A stretch of DNA of 43,417 bases from a virus, in the IMG/VR virus record IMGVR_UViG_3300030450_002935, positions 1 to 43,417 of that record; one strand, 5' to 3'. The position numbers and the translations under genes were made by a program. The notes under the pieces were generated by a model, which saw only the letters and a list, made by a program, of their open reading frames with translations, searched no databases and was not told where the DNA came from. Below, in pieces: positions 9,504 to 16,543 of this stretch (positions are counted from its first letter, which is position 1; each line of letters opens with the position of its first letter).

Positions 9504-10144
9504 GCAAGGTTAAGTTATTAGCAACGACTGGGGGGGGCAGTACCTCACTTGAGGGCCCCAACTCGACCACAGCCAATGCAAATGTGTCCTGGCAACTACC
9601 AGTTGCTGACGGCTCGAATGGTCAAGTTTTAACTACTAACGCCTCTGGTCAGTTGGCCTTTTCAGATGTAGCAGCAGGCGGCAAGATTTTGCAGCTAATA
9701 AGTGCTACAAAGACTGATCAATTTTCTGCTACTACGGAGGACGCTTGGACAGACATAACTGGATTGTCTGTTGCTATTACACCAAGTGCTACGAGTAGCA
9801 AGATTTTATTTAGAGCTATGGTTGTTGTAGGTACGAATGTCTCTGACGCGGTACCTGCGTTGAGAGTCCTACGAGATTCAACAGCTATCGGGATAGGCGA
9901 TGCCGCAGGCGGGAGAGGACGAGCATCGGGAGCCATGAATGTTGCACATGATTGGGTAGCAGAATCGGTCCCTATAGACATAGTAGATAGTCCGAGTTCT
10001 ACAAGTGAATTGACTTATAAAGTTCAATATTACAAATCGCAATCACCAACTATTTATATAAATAGCTCATATAGAGATGCTGATAGTAGTGGTATAGATT
10101 TTCGGTATTCGTCAGTTGTATATGTAATGGAGGTAGGAGCATGA
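9500..10144 (+). CDS. Fibre-like / receptor-binding tail protein (copy 2)
   Basis: Encodes 214 residues, the same length as its paralogue at 8545. It shares the GGKILQ junction, the TPSATSSKILF strand, the IDIVDSPSSTSELTYKVQYY strand and the terminal YVMEVGA, while the exposed central part (residues about 110-160) has diverged completely. Conserved core strands with a variable surface are what duplicated receptor-binding tips would show. Start ATG 9500 lies inside the end of the preceding gene and its stop overlaps the following small gene. Confidence 0.7.
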   Translation: MSKVKLLATTGGGSTSLEGPNSTTANANVSWQLPVADGSNGQVLTTNASGQLAFSDVAAGGKILQLISATKTDQFSATTEDAWTDITGLSVAITPSATSSKILFRAMVVVGTNVSDAVPALRVLRDSTAIGIGDAAGGRGRASGAMNVAHDWVAESVPIDIVDSPSSTSELTYKVQYYKSQSPTIYINSSYRDADSSGIDFRYSSVVYVMEVGA

Positions 10145-10437
10145 GTTTAGATCACAGAGCTATTTATAAGGCTTATCCAAACGTCACTTCTATTGACGAT
10201 GGCGAAGGCGCAAAAGATAAAGATGGAAAGTCTGTAACTTTAGAACAATCAAAAATAGATGCAGCTAGAGTTGAATTAAATAAACTAAAATATAAAACTG
10301 ACAGACAAACTAAGTACCCTCCCTTGGCAGACTTTGCCGATGCTATGTACTGGAATAGTAAAGGAGATGATACAAACTTAAAAGCATATTATGCGGCCTG
10401 TGAAAAGGTCAAAACCGACAACCCTAAGCCTTCTTAA
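10141..10437 (+). CDS. Putative fibre-assembly chaperone (copy 2)
   Basis: Encodes 98 residues, paralogous to 9189-9503. The C-terminal half has TKYPPLADFADAMYW...YYAACEKVKTDNPKPS, preserving the YP-x-x-x-x-x-D motif and the V-K-x-x-N-P-K-x-S end, while the N-terminal half is unrelated. It is coupled by an ATGA overlap to the fibre-like gene upstream. It probably assists folding or attachment of its cognate fibre, which would explain co-duplication of the pair. Confidence 0.6.
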   Translation: MSLDHRAIYKAYPNVTSIDDGEGAKDKDGKSVTLEQSKIDAARVELNKLKYKTDRQTKYPPLADFADAMYWNSKGDDTNLKAYYAACEKVKTDNPKPS

Positions 10438-10443
10438 TTAACA

Positions 10444-11586
10444 ATGTCTACTCTCAAAGTCGGTGGAATAAGAGGAATTAGCGCCAGTTCTGATGCAATC
10501 ACTGTTAATGCAAGTGATGGAACGTGTACGGCAAATATTACTAATAACTTAAGCAATCGCAATTTAATAATTAATGGTTCCCAAGATATTGATCAAAGAA
10601 ATAGTGGAACTGAAGTGAATCCAGTGGTTAGTGGAAACTGTGTTACTGATCGGTTTAAATTTGATTTGTCACAAGCTTCTAAAATCAAAGCCCAACAAGT
10701 AGCAGATGGGCCAACAGGATTTACAAAGAGCCTCAAAGTTACATCTTTAGCAGCTACAACTCCTGGTGCTTCTGATTATTACCTACTACAACAGAATATC
10801 GAAGGTTTAAATTCAGCTCAGTTGGGATGGGGAGCTTCTGGAGCGAAAACTGTTACTTTGTCTTTCTGGGTTAAATCTAGTTTGACTGGTACTTTTGGTG
10901 TTGCGATAAGAAATAGTGCTTTTAACAGAACAAATGTTCAAACTTATGCAATCTCTGCTGCTGATACTTGGGAGAAAAAAAGCATATCTTTTACAGGTGA
11001 CACTAGCGGTACTTGGTTAATCACAAACGGAGTCGGGTTGCGAGTGGCTTGGGATCTAGGAGGTGGGACTGATTTTGATGCCGCCTCAACTGGCTCATGG
11101 TTGGCTACAAATGATTTTACTACTAGTTCTTGTACTCATTTAGTAGCTACCAATGCAGCCACATGGCAAATAACAGGCGTTCAGTTAGAGGTTTCAGACC
11201 ATGCCACTGACTTTGAATATCGTGATTTTCAATCCGAGCTTTCCCGTTGTATGCGTTATTATGAAAAGTCATATAATTACGGTGTAGCACCAGGAACCGC
11301 GACAAATGTTGGTTATTTAACTAATGGGGGCTTTACTGCTGCTAATAGTGCAAGTCATGCAGCAAGAGGATTGCAAAAATATATCGTACCGAAGAGGGCT
11401 GTTCCTACAATTGTTAATTATGATTTGTCTGGAAATTCCGGTAAATGTAATTTCCCAGATACCTCAGATAACGTAACAATGTCAGTTATACACAGCGGGT
11501 TTAATCAAGCTTCTGTCGAGACAGCCGCAGTATCAACTACTGATTTAAGATTATATTGGCATTTCACCGCTGACGCAGAATTATGA
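10444..11586 (+). CDS. Fibre-like protein with carbohydrate-binding-type domain
   Basis: Encodes 380 residues. The segment SNRNLIINGSQDIDQRNSG followed by VTDRFKFDL is a hallmark of phage tail-fibre or spike head domains (NLIxNGxxxIxQR ... DRF/W). It continues with a beta-sandwich in the style of glycan-binding modules (TVTLSFWVKSSLTGTFGVAIRN; WQITGVQLEVSDHATDFEYR; SRCMRYYEKSY). It is the third fibre-like gene in tandem and again is followed by an ATGA-coupled small gene. It is not obviously homologous to the two 214-residue copies. A role in receptor binding is likely; the receptor is unknown. Confidence 0.75.
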   Translation: MSTLKVGGIRGISASSDAITVNASDGTCTANITNNLSNRNLIINGSQDIDQRNSGTEVNPVVSGNCVTDRFKFDLSQASKIKAQQVADGPTGFTKSLKVTSLAATTPGASDYYLLQQNIEGLNSAQLGWGASGAKTVTLSFWVKSSLTGTFGVAIRNSAFNRTNVQTYAISAADTWEKKSISFTGDTSGTWLITNGVGLRVAWDLGGGTDFDAASTGSWLATNDFTTSSCTHLVATNAATWQITGVQLEVSDHATDFEYRDFQSELSRCMRYYEKSYNYGVAPGTATNVGYLTNGGFTAANSASHAARGLQKYIVPKRAVPTIVNYDLSGNSGKCNFPDTSDNVTMSVIHSGFNQASVETAAVSTTDLRLYWHFTADAEL

Positions 11587-11738
11587 CCTATCAAAAATTC
11601 CCTGTCTATCAAGGCAAGGAGGTTCCATTCATTAAAAGAAAAAGTGACAATGCTTCTATCCCTATAGATACTGCAAATAAGGACTATCAAGAGTATCTTG
11701 AATGGGCTAAAACTAATACAATTGAAGCCGCTGATTAA
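11583..11738 (+). CDS. Small protein coupled to fibre gene
   Basis: Encodes 51 residues, starting MTYQKFPVYQGKEVPFIKRK and ending NTIEAAD. ATG 11583 overlaps the upstream TGA by ATGA. It lacks the YP...NPK signature of the two other small partners. Its position, size and coupling match them, and the segment DYQEYLEWAKTN resembles the end of many tail-fibre accessory proteins. The function is inferred from context only. Confidence 0.6.
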   Translation: MTYQKFPVYQGKEVPFIKRKSDNASIPIDTANKDYQEYLEWAKTNTIEAAD

Positions 11739-11790
11739 TTGTAGGTGATATTTATTTCTGTCTAGCCATCTTCTTTTTTTCTGATTAGAT

Positions 11791-11802
11791 TACGGGGGCG
11801 TA
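11791..11802 (+). promoter_or_regulatory. TAC-N6-GTA element before late gene pair
   Basis: TAC GGGGGC GTA within the near-palindrome ATTACGGGGGCGTAAT, 15 bases before ATG 11817. It is a member of the recurrent element family, here with a G-rich centre instead of a C-rich one. Confidence 0.5.
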
Positions 11803-11816
11803 ATTGATTATTAGAA

Positions 11817-12020
11817 ATGGTTCGTAAAGTAATTGACGGTTTGGCCGTTGCTTCCTTTTTGTTAAGTGCTGCTTTTGTTGGCGGTGGTATCTATTCCTAT
11901 ATGTGGATTACCAGCGAAGACAATCAAAAAGAATTGCTTGATAGTGCAGTAGAAAAGATCAAAGAAAACTTGCCAATTCCTAGTATCCCTGAGGCGACAG
12001 GACCAGCATTGCCGTTCTAA
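11817..12020 (+). CDS. Small single-span membrane protein
   Basis: Encodes 67 residues. A hydrophobic helix at about residues 8-30 (GLAVASFLLSAAFVGGGIYSYMWI) is followed by an acidic amphipathic stretch and a Pro-rich tail ending PALPF. I associate this family with cyanophages, where it has no assigned function. It ends exactly where the next gene begins (TAA then GTG), so the two are probably co-translated and may act together. A role at the cell envelope late in infection is a guess. Confidence 0.65.
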   Translation: MVRKVIDGLAVASFLLSAAFVGGGIYSYMWITSEDNQKELLDSAVEKIKENLPIPSIPEATGPALPF

Positions 12021-12740
12021 GTGGAAATACTAGAAATACCTAGGATTGGTATTCGTAATATAAAAATTCAGGAAGTACCAGTTAGGCCGTCCTATTTAGA
12101 TATAGAAGTACCTGGTTGCAGTTACCAGCATCGTGATCAGAACTTACAGGCGAAACTCTTAATAACAGATCCTGGCGGAGTTTATTCAAATTGCCCTGGT
12201 GGTGCTGGTATCCCTAGTTATTATCCGATGGACTGGAACCCTAAAGATATAAAGGTTATAGAAGAAAAGCCCGTTGCCAATAACGAGACGCCACCACCTC
12301 CTGAGTCAACTGCTACTGATGTCCCAGAAATTCCTAATACAGGAGAGAAACCTGTTGACTGTCCAGCTCCTAATATGCCTCGTATTGGCGATATAGCACA
12401 GAATCAAAAAGAAAAGGTTAGTGGATTTGAATTAAGTAGTGACGGTAAAAGTTGTATCATTTTATATGAAGATATAGGGGTAGTAGAACAGTTCCTACCT
12501 ACACCTCAGACAGTAACAACCACGGCAACAATCGCGCTAGTCGCTACAAGCTCGGCAATTTTAGCCAAGCCTATTGCTGATTTATTGCTGAAAATTATTA
12601 AACCTACTATTAAAAAAGTAATTACTACCTTAAAAACGAAGATCCTGAAGAAGGAACCAGAAAAGGTAGGGCGTTCTCAGAAGTTGATGGAACAAAGAGC
12701 GAGGAATAAGGCTCTGCGTCTCTTAAAAAAAGGTTGGTAG
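12021..12740 (+). CDS. Conserved cyanophage-type protein with C-terminal membrane segment
   Basis: Encodes 239 residues from a GTG start placed directly after the upstream stop. The N-terminus (residues 1-90) is a compact Cys-containing domain (PGCSYQHRD ... DPGGVYSNCPGG ... YYPMDWNP). A Pro-rich linker with PPPPES follows, then a second Cys pair, and a hydrophobic helix near residues 168-185 (TTTATIALVATSSAILA). The tail is strongly basic (KPTIKKVITTLKTKILKKEPEK ... LRLLKKGW). I recall this arrangement from cyanophage genomes, without known function. The last 116 bases overlap the convergent minus-strand gene. Confidence 0.65.
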   Translation: MEILEIPRIGIRNIKIQEVPVRPSYLDIEVPGCSYQHRDQNLQAKLLITDPGGVYSNCPGGAGIPSYYPMDWNPKDIKVIEEKPVANNETPPPPESTATDVPEIPNTGEKPVDCPAPNMPRIGDIAQNQKEKVSGFELSSDGKSCIILYEDIGVVEQFLPTPQTVTTTATIALVATSSAILAKPIADLLLKIIKPTIKKVITTLKTKILKKEPEKVGRSQKLMEQRARNKALRLLKKGW

Positions 12741-13335
12741 ATTCTATGGAATGAGTATGCGGTAACACTTGATTTGGTAAAACTGTGACTTCAATGTCCT
12801 CACAGGTAACCGCGCTAGGACTACCTGGACGGAAGCGAACACCAAGCTTGAGCTGTTCGGCGCATATCTTGAGACGATGCAAACTTACCTCTAATGAGGT
12901 CTTCGTATATAGCAACTCTTGATTTTTTATATTCGTCTCAACGGCTTGATGGCAAAGGTCAACACCTCTACCCAGTGGAATACTGAATTGTAAACTTGCG
13001 CCCCAATTGAGCGAAAAATTCTCCTTCTCAAATCGGGGGAGCTCACTGTGGTACAGGACTTCGCCTTCATCCGAGTATATGGGTGTTCTCGTAACAGTTT
13101 CCCGTGGTAATTGATAGCTATGGCTATTTACAACATAGGGCGAGAAACTGATAGAAGGCGTAGTGCATTGAATGCCCTGCGAATAGCGCATTACTGTGCC
13201 ACTTGATGGGATTATTTGCGTTGCATTGTTATTAACGATCCCTTGACTTGAAGACTGTGGCGAACTGACCGTAGTCGAGTTGGCAAGTGCCTTTGTAGGG
13301 GTAATTAATAATAATATATAGGCTATTGTCCGAAT
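12625..13335 (-). CDS. Secreted or envelope-associated protein of unknown function; start codon unclear
   Basis: The frame is open from 13461, but residues encoded upstream of about 13347 overlap the preceding gene and look like non-coding shadow. A convincing signal peptide begins at about 13341 (NKYIRTIAYILLLITPTKALA, cleavage before NS). No ATG, GTG or TTG lies there. ATT 13335 is my best guess and the only ATG is at 13461. The mature part carries QLPRETVTRTPIYSD, NWGASLQFSIPLG and a helix with two Cys (DLCHQAVETN...LKICAEQ). It is the last gene of a three-gene secreted cluster. It converges on and overlaps the plus-strand gene ending at 12740. Alternatively it is fused to the upstream gene by frameshifting. 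Confidence 0.55.
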   Translation of the reverse strand: MRTIAYILLLITPTKALANSTTVSSPQSSSQGIVNNNATQIIPSSGTVMRYSQGIQCTTPSISFSPYVVNSHSYQLPRETVTRTPIYSDEGEVLYHSELPRFEKENFSLNWGASLQFSIPLGRGVDLCHQAVETNIKNQELLYTKTSLEVSLHRLKICAEQLKLGVRFRPGSPSAVTCEDIEVTVLPNQVLPHTHSIESTNLFLRDAEPYSSLFVPSTSENALPFLVPSSGSSFLR

Positions 13336-13814
13336 ATACTTATTGACTCGGATACCTGTGTTGTCTCTACAGTACGAGTTACGTTCACAATTGACTCCAA
13401 CCCTGGAGAAGTGACATGTTCTATAAGGGAAAATGGGGCTCCCTCGTTTACTATTTGCCATTGTGGAATTGATTCAAGTTGTGGCGAAGTCCAAGAAAAA
13501 TCAACGCCGTTAATTGTTTGCGTAGTGGTAGAAGTAGCTGATGGATTTATTAATGTTCCTTCTGTAGGTTCTACATTCATGCCCGATGCTGAATAGGTAT
13601 AGCCAGTATTAAATGAATGACTGGTCACGCTCTCCGTCAAAATTGAAGTTGATGTAGAATTGACACGCATCTCACCGCTACGAAATTGGGGCGTTATCGG
13701 AGCTGCTAGAAGGCTTTTAGGTGCTATTAAACTGCATAATGGTAATAAAGATAAAGCACTAATAATAAAACTACTAGCGCAATGATTCCTGATATTGTTA
13801 ATATCATTTGTCAC
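13323..13814 (-). CDS. Secreted protein of unknown function
   Basis: Encodes 163 residues from GTG 13814, which follows the upstream stop after one base. The N-terminus has a charged head, a hydrophobic core (FIISALSLLPLCSLIAP) and an SLLAAPI cleavage region, which fits a Sec signal peptide. The mature protein is Ser/Thr-rich and beta-prone (STSTSILTESVTSHSFNTGYTYSASG). No family is recognised with confidence. It is the middle member of a signal-peptide trio, so it is likely periplasmic, outer-membrane or virion-associated. Confidence 0.65.
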   Translation of the reverse strand: MTNDINNIRNHCASSFIISALSLLPLCSLIAPKSLLAAPITPQFRSGEMRVNSTSTSILTESVTSHSFNTGYTYSASGMNVEPTEGTLINPSATSTTTQTINGVDFSWTSPQLESIPQWQIVNEGAPFSLIEHVTSPGLESIVNVTRTVETTQVSESISIFGQ

Positions 13815-13815
13815 T

Positions 13816-14304
13816 CTAGTCTATTGTTATTTGACTTTGAATTGATCCAATAGCCGTGCTGTTTTCTCCGCCCGCAGTAAGTGTGATTACACCCGCTGAA
13901 GTTACCCCACCAGCCAAGCTTCCAGCCGTGCCCCCTTTAGTACTTGTTTGACTACTGAAATTGCCTACTGTGCCCACTGTTGGGGCGCTAGTTGGTACAG
14001 CATCGCCCTGAATGTAACTCTGGGAAAAACTGAACGACTCGCCTCCAGTGGCGTTCTGGGTGGCTGAAATAGTTCCTGGCGCATAAATTCCGCTGGTAAT
14101 GGTTCCCGCCGATATAGTCCCAGCCGTCGTTCCATCCGTTACGTCCACCCCAGTCCCCGAAATACTGAATGTACTTGGAACCCTAGTAGCGGTTGTAGAA
14201 GCAGCGCCAACTGTTAACTGAGCTGAAGAGGTTATGGAATGCTGTATATCTGCATATGCGGGACTTGCTAGCAGAAATAAAGCCAATGAGAAAAGTCGTT
14301 TCAT
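13816..14304 (-). CDS. Secreted Ser/Thr/Gly-rich protein (cyanophage-type)
   Basis: Encodes 162 residues. A clear signal peptide MKRLFSLALFLLASPAYA is followed by DIQHSITSSAQLTVGAASTTATR. This start of the mature protein is one I associate with a cyanophage structural or hypothetical family. The rest is low-complexity beta-repeat (SAGTITSGIYAPGTISA, GGTAGSLAGGVTSAGVITLTAGG). It is coupled to the upstream membrane-protein gene by a 4-base ATGA overlap. The function is unknown; secretion is well supported by sequence. Confidence 0.7.
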   Translation of the reverse strand: MKRLFSLALFLLASPAYADIQHSITSSAQLTVGAASTTATRVPSTFSISGTGVDVTDGTTAGTISAGTITSGIYAPGTISATQNATGGESFSFSQSYIQGDAVPTSAPTVGTVGNFSSQTSTKGGTAGSLAGGVTSAGVITLTAGGENSTAIGSIQSQITID

Positions 14305-14750
14305 GACAGTTTGTCTAGGTCGTTGATCTTGGTTGTGGGCTTAACTACTTCAGCTCCATTGATTGTCAGTGGAGTCTGCACCCTAATTATTTGCTCATTA
14401 GTTGCTTGATTGTTTTTAGCAATCATTGCCTCCATGTCTTCCTTGGTGATGCCACCTCCATTCTTTTTGTCTTTTGTGTTAATTGAAAATCCAGCAAGCG
14501 CTCCTGTAAACACCGAAGCAATGAAGGTTGGGTCGAAATTCTGCTTTTCAAATCCAGGTAAAGAGACGTAGGCCAAAGTTAAAATGAATCCACTCCAGCA
14601 GACAATTCCAAGTCGCACAAAAACTCCAATCAGTGCTATTTGTTCTTCTCTGTCGGGTGTTAATTCTTGAAGCTTTCCTAAGACTCCTTTCTTTTTTTCT
14701 GGATTGTCTTTTAAGTTTTCAGTTGAAGGGTTTGCTTTTGTGTCGGGCAT
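14301..14750 (-). CDS. Two-span membrane protein, holin candidate
   Basis: Encodes 149 residues. A charged cytosolic N-terminus (KENPEKKKGVLGKLQELTPDREEQ) precedes two hydrophobic helices (IALIGVFVRLGIVCWSGFILTLAYV and PTFIASVFTGALAGFSI), then a charged tail. Small two-span proteins of this type act as holins, and no other holin candidate is clearer. It is the first gene of a four-gene operon that ends with three secreted proteins, and is preceded by a TAC-N6-GTA element. The holin call is inference; no experimental homologue is recognised. Confidence 0.5.
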   Translation of the reverse strand: MPDTKANPSTENLKDNPEKKKGVLGKLQELTPDREEQIALIGVFVRLGIVCWSGFILTLAYVSLPGFEKQNFDPTFIASVFTGALAGFSINTKDKKNGGGITKEDMEAMIAKNNQATNEQIIRVQTPLTINGAEVVKPTTKINDLDKLS

Positions 14751-14761
14751 AGAAGTTGCTC

Positions 14762-14773
14762 TACAAGGTCGTA
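14762..14773 (-). promoter_or_regulatory. TAC-N6-GTA element before holin-like operon
   Basis: On the minus strand TAC GACCTT GTA, 11 bases before the ATG of the two-span membrane-protein gene and between it and the exonuclease stop. It also contains ACGACC, which links it to the second recurrent motif of this genome. Confidence 0.45.
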
Positions 14774-14790
14774 GTGATATTTTAAGTTAA

Positions 14791-15555
14791 TTAGTCAAGT
14801 TCGTCTCCTAATTGCAATCCCATAGGTGGATCCCATAGCAAAGGCTTTTCATTTACCTTGTCGTATTCACCTATTCGTAAAATGCGAGCACAGCGTGCCA
14901 TCGCAAGAACAGAGGGAGTATTTTCTGGATCTTTGCCTGCTGCTTTTGCATAAGCAAGATTTACTTTGGCCCATAATTCATACTCAGTATTTGCCCCTTC
15001 TAAAATTTTTGCGGCCATTTTGGGTCCACAACCTTTCAAGCCTGGGTATCCATCGCAAGCATCTCCAGTCAGTACTTGTGTATAAAAAGCTACGTCTGCA
15101 TCCCATCTAGATATTTCTTCTAGGTCTCCTTCATTATTTATATGAAACCCAGGAATTGTTCGTAGGTCTTTATCCCTTGAATAGATAATGTCGTCAGGCA
15201 TACAAGAGATGCCAACTACATCATCTCCTTCGACATTGGATAATTCGATGCAGGACCAGGTTTTACGAATCCAGTCTCTAAGTGATAAATACCCCGCTGG
15301 TTTTCGATACTTAAGTCTGTTTGATTTGTAACGGGGATAGACCGAGTAGCGATAATTTGTCCTGTCACCCAAGGCCAAGAAAAGTTCGTGGTTAGGTGCA
15401 AGCTTTTGAATGCGGTTGATTTCTGCATTGATAGCGGTTTTAGCGTCAGTGATTCGACAGTGATAAGTCCATATGTCAGGACTCCATTCGACTTCGTATT
15501 CAGCACCAGATGCACATTTATAGAGATCTGGTTCAATGTCATAGAGAAGTTTCAT
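14791..15555 (-). CDS. 5'-3' exonuclease (T7 gp6-like, FEN superfamily)
   Basis: Encodes 254 residues from ATG 15555. The frame is open to 15615, but MKLLYDIEPDLYKC gives the expected first strand with a metal-binding Asp. Family motifs follow in order: GDRTNYRYSVYPRYKSNR (helical-arch region), VEGDDVVG (acidic metal ligands), SRDKDLRTIPG, and the helix-hairpin-helix with metal ligands TGDACDGYPGLKGCGPKMAAKIL. In T7 this enzyme removes RNA primers, degrades host DNA and promotes recombination. It lies at the end of the replication gene block, downstream of several tiny overlapping genes. The size is slightly below T7 gp6 (300 residues). Confidence 0.9.
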   Translation of the reverse strand: MKLLYDIEPDLYKCASGAEYEVEWSPDIWTYHCRITDAKTAINAEINRIQKLAPNHELFLALGDRTNYRYSVYPRYKSNRLKYRKPAGYLSLRDWIRKTWSCIELSNVEGDDVVGISCMPDDIIYSRDKDLRTIPGFHINNEGDLEEISRWDADVAFYTQVLTGDACDGYPGLKGCGPKMAAKILEGANTEYELWAKVNLAYAKAAGKDPENTPSVLAMARCARILRIGEYDKVNEKPLLWDPPMGLQLGDELD

Positions 15556-15703
15556 CGTCCGATTGCGATAAAGATCTTTGGCAATAAATTTCTTCGAGTC
15601 TGCTGACTCTTTCATTTAGTTTTGATTGATTAAGGCTGCATTCAGCAATGGCTACTAAAAGCTCTTCAATCATTTCTCTGAAGCGTTCTTCATGGATTTC
15701 CAT
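15539..15703 (-). CDS. Small helical protein overlapping exonuclease start
   Basis: Encodes 54 residues (begins MEIHEERFREMIEELLVAIA, ends SDDETSL). ATG 15703 has AGAGGA 8 bases upstream inside the end of the preceding gene. Its stop overlaps the first codons of the exonuclease. It is predicted to be a single acidic amphipathic helix or coiled coil. The function is unknown. The ribosome-binding site and the tight packing support it as real. Confidence 0.55.
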   Translation of the reverse strand: MEIHEERFREMIEELLVAIAECSLNQSKLNERVSRLEEIYCQRSLSQSDDETSL

Positions 15704-15914
15704 CTGAATTTCCTCTCAGGTATTTGGATTTGATTCCTTCTTCAAGAATCTTTGCGGCAATGCTTGAGATGCTTTGCCCTTGATACTCCTCAGTTGGACT
15801 CCAAGGTGAATTACAAGTGGGACATGTTGTAGTGGATTCAAACCTTGAGAAAGCTTTTAAGACGGCGTAAGCACCTTCAGAGACTCTTACATTGATTTGA
15901 CGCTTTTCAGGCAT
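15690..15914 (-). CDS. Small ribbon-helix-helix-like protein with CxxC
   Basis: Encodes 74 residues. AGGAGG lies just upstream of ATG 15914; a GTG at 15920 would overlap the ribosome site, so I prefer ATG. The start KRQINVRVSEGAYAVLKAFSRFE resembles a ribbon-helix-helix DNA-binding strand plus helix. A CPTC pair (TTTCPTCNSPW) then interrupts before a second helix (ISSIAAKILEEGIKSKYL). It could be a small transcription regulator; a zinc site would need a second Cys pair from a dimer partner. The function is inferred weakly. Confidence 0.6.
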   Translation of the reverse strand: MPEKRQINVRVSEGAYAVLKAFSRFESTTTCPTCNSPWSPTEEYQGQSISSIAAKILEEGIKSKYLRGNSDGNP

Positions 15915-16083
15915 AAGCACCTCCTGTTTCTTTCTTGTCGATGACGAGAATGTTCGCCCCTGGATAAGTTTCTTTTGCTTTTTTAACTGCGAGGTCAGGT
16001 CTACTAGCTCTCACCATTCCTCTCAATGTCTGTTGATTCTTTCTTTTGATCAGGATCGTGTAATCCCATAAGTTTTTGCTCAT
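15907..16083 (-). CDS. Small basic protein of unknown function
   Basis: Encodes 58 residues from ATG 16083 (MSKNLWDYTILIKRKNQQTL ... VKKAKETYPGANILVIDKK). The pattern is strand, strand, helix (RPDLAVKKAKETY), strand, a compact alpha-beta fold. The frame could extend to GTG 16143, but that part overlaps another likely gene. The stop overlaps the ribosome-binding region of the next gene. No family is recognised. Confidence 0.55.
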   Translation of the reverse strand: MSKNLWDYTILIKRKNQQTLRGMVRASRPDLAVKKAKETYPGANILVIDKKETGGAYA

Positions 16084-16162
16084 TGTGTTGCCAGTGATAA
16101 ATAAGGGTTTGGAGTTCAGCGATTCTTTGGAATGCGTAGTCACATCTTTCTTTTGTATTCAT
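16004..16162 (-). CDS. Small protein in overlapping frame
   Basis: Encodes 52 residues (MNTKERCDYAFQRIAELQTL ... DIERNGES). ATG 16162 overlaps the previous TGA as ATGA, the coupling used throughout this block. Its 3' half overlaps the next gene by 80 bases in a different frame. It is predicted to be a helical hairpin. The function is unknown, and the overlap means one of the two frames could be spurious. Confidence 0.45.
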   Translation of the reverse strand: MNTKERCDYAFQRIAELQTLIYHWQHNEQKLMGLHDPDQKKESTDIERNGES

Positions 16163-16329
16163 AGAGACTCGTAATCAAGGATTCGGTATAAGGCTCGGAC
16201 GTAACCGTCGAACCACATTTGAAGATCTCGATCGCCCTTTTTAAAGGCTTCTTTATATGAACTGTCTGCATCAAGAATCATCGCCTTAATCGTTTCACGA
16301 GAAATAGTCAGTCCAGGTGTTTTATTCAT
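16159..16329 (-). CDS. Small hypothetical protein
   Basis: Encodes 56 residues. ATG 16329 overlaps the end of the upstream gene by 8 bases. The sequence MNKTPGLTISRETIKAMILD continues into an acidic/aromatic helix (MWFDGYVRALYRILDYESL). It is all-helical with no recognised family. It sits in the string of coupled micro-genes between primase-helicase and exonuclease, the place where T7-like genomes usually carry DNA polymerase. Confidence 0.55.
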   Translation of the reverse strand: MNKTPGLTISRETIKAMILDADSSYKEAFKKGDRDLQMWFDGYVRALYRILDYESL

Positions 16330-16543
16330 CTGAATAGCCTCGAACTGAGCGAAGATTGGCGAGGTCCACGACTCGCTTCGCATAGTCTTTGGAGGCATTT
16401 GATTCTTGAAACAAGACGGTACAAGAGTTCTCATAGGTTTCAGTGATAAGTGCTTTCTTCCATGTAGCCCCCGTGAAGAAATAAACAGCTTGCGCTTTTC
16501 TGATTTGTTTCCAGTTCAGAATTGGATGTCCTGGTCTTCCCAT
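16322..16543 (-). CDS. Small basic hypothetical protein
   Basis: Encodes 73 residues from ATG 16543, overlapping the last 28 bases of the primase-helicase (MGRPGHPILNWKQIRKAQAV ... RVVDLANLRSVRGYSDE). The frame extends further upstream inside the helicase gene, but that part looks like shadow. The MGRP opening and basic, aromatic composition could suit nucleic-acid binding, which is a guess. No family is recognised. Confidence 0.55.
   Translation of the reverse strand: MGRPGHPILNWKQIRKAQAVYFFTGATWKKALITETYENSCTVLFQESNASKDYAKRVVDLANLRSVRGYSDE

Noticed and set aside
13347-13461. N-terminal extension of the minus-strand secreted protein from ATG 13461
   Set aside because: It overlaps the upstream gene by about 140 bases and would place a signal peptide internally; it looks non-coding.
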